Assembly: GCA_034435375.1 (NCBI GenBank)
Contig: DAOTXR010000017.1
Coordinates: 1-41,444 of the forward strand
Origin: DAOTXR01 sp034435375
Lineage (GTDB): Bacteria > Chloroflexota > Anaerolineae > Aggregatilineales > UBA3940
Direction of reading: 5' to 3'
DNA length: 41,444 bases
Below, piece by piece: positions 41,279 to 41,444 of the stretch; position 1 is the stretch's first letter; each line of letters begins with the position of its first letter. The notes below the pieces were generated by a model. The model saw only the letters and a list, made by a program, of their open reading frames with translations. It had not been told where the DNA came from and did no database searches. The translations under genes and the position numbers were made by a program.

Positions 41279-41444
41279 CTCCCCCTCTCCACCTGTGGAC
41301 AAGGGAACAACCGAGCCCAGCAAGGCCGGAGGGTGAAGCTCGCAGCAGGCCAACCGCTCAGAGCCTCACCCCCCAGCCCCGTCTCCAATACAAAATGGAG
41401 AGGGGGAGGGCGAGCCTCCGGGGGCGGCTCGACAGGGGGTGAGG
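41279..41444. repeat. Compound inverted repeat at the right edge
   Basis: CTCCCCCTCTCCA (41279-41291) is the exact complement of TGGAGAGGGGGAG (41396-41408), and CCTCACCCCC (41364-41373) of GGGGGTGAGG (41435-41444). Inside the second pair, CGAGCC and GGCTCG (41411-41416 and 41425-41430) form another hairpin. The unit resembles widespread C/T-rich intergenic repeats of Chloroflexota, as far as I recall. It may continue past the window. No gene lies in 41100-41444. Confidence 0.6.

Noticed and set aside
41100..41444. TPP riboswitch upstream of the THI5/NMT1 gene
   Set aside because: CTGAG-like bits occur but not the paired CTGAGA and ACCTGAT core in the right order.

Overview
This 41.4-kb window is a GC-rich bacterial chromosome segment. 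Its gene content fits a Chloroflexota bacterium, most likely Anaerolineae-like: a DUF2085 membrane protein, a VanW/LysM/YkuD wall protein, M32 carboxypeptidases, polyphosphate glucokinase, a glycosyltransferase-type C-terminus at the left edge, and intergenic arrays of GC-rich hairpins. That assignment is inferred from gene families and composition; no marker gene was searched. Genes are dense on both strands in short runs. I see no phage, transposase, CRISPR array, toxin-antitoxin pair or recognisable defence island.

Layout. 1-9 kb: tail of a large membrane or glycan protein, a phosphohexomutase, a cyclase-family hydrolase coupled to a membrane-anchored alpha/beta hydrolase, an L,D-transpeptidase-like wall protein, a DUF402 protein, then an MFS exporter and a DUF2085 membrane protein on the minus strand. 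9-16.5 kb: a CruF-like membrane protein, FtsH, a small STAS-like protein, a thiolase, a pair of 116-bp multi-hairpin repeats, proline dehydrogenase, a frameshifted small membrane-protein gene and rsmA. 16.5-29 kb: two tandem M32 carboxypeptidases, CorA coupled to a HEAT-repeat protein, a DUF554 protein, the relic of a UPF0104-type gene, an unknown membrane protein, polyphosphate glucokinase, an acyl-CoA dehydrogenase, tRNA-Gly and tRNA-Cys, a third M32 carboxypeptidase and a LysE-type exporter. 29-41.4 kb: a large SH3b/M23 protein without a signal peptide, an ABC-2-like membrane protein, PanB, an unknown 430-residue protein, Lgt, a sulfatase-fold enzyme, a KimA-like potassium transporter and a THI5/NMT1-type lipoprotein, ending in a compound inverted repeat.

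The genes are mostly housekeeping or nutrient functions rather than one pathway. Themes are peptide and amino-acid recycling (three M32 peptidases, proline dehydrogenase, LysE), beta-oxidation-type steps (thiolase, acyl-CoA dehydrogenase), envelope and wall work (transpeptidase-like protein, M23 protein, Lgt, sulfatase-fold enzyme, FtsH) and cation transport (CorA, KimA). Several promoters show a -35 beginning TTGC or TTGA, 17 bp from a TATAAT-like -10. Two genes have a -10 exactly 6 nt before the start codon and appear leaderless.

The most unusual items are the modular hairpin repeats, the signal-less M23 fusion protein, the unrecognised 430-residue protein, and several enzymes whose signature residues are altered (YkuD SFGC, cyclase GTY, sulfatase-fold Thr, M32 SES). 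Two decayed genes are also visible. I did not find a convincing new multi-gene system.
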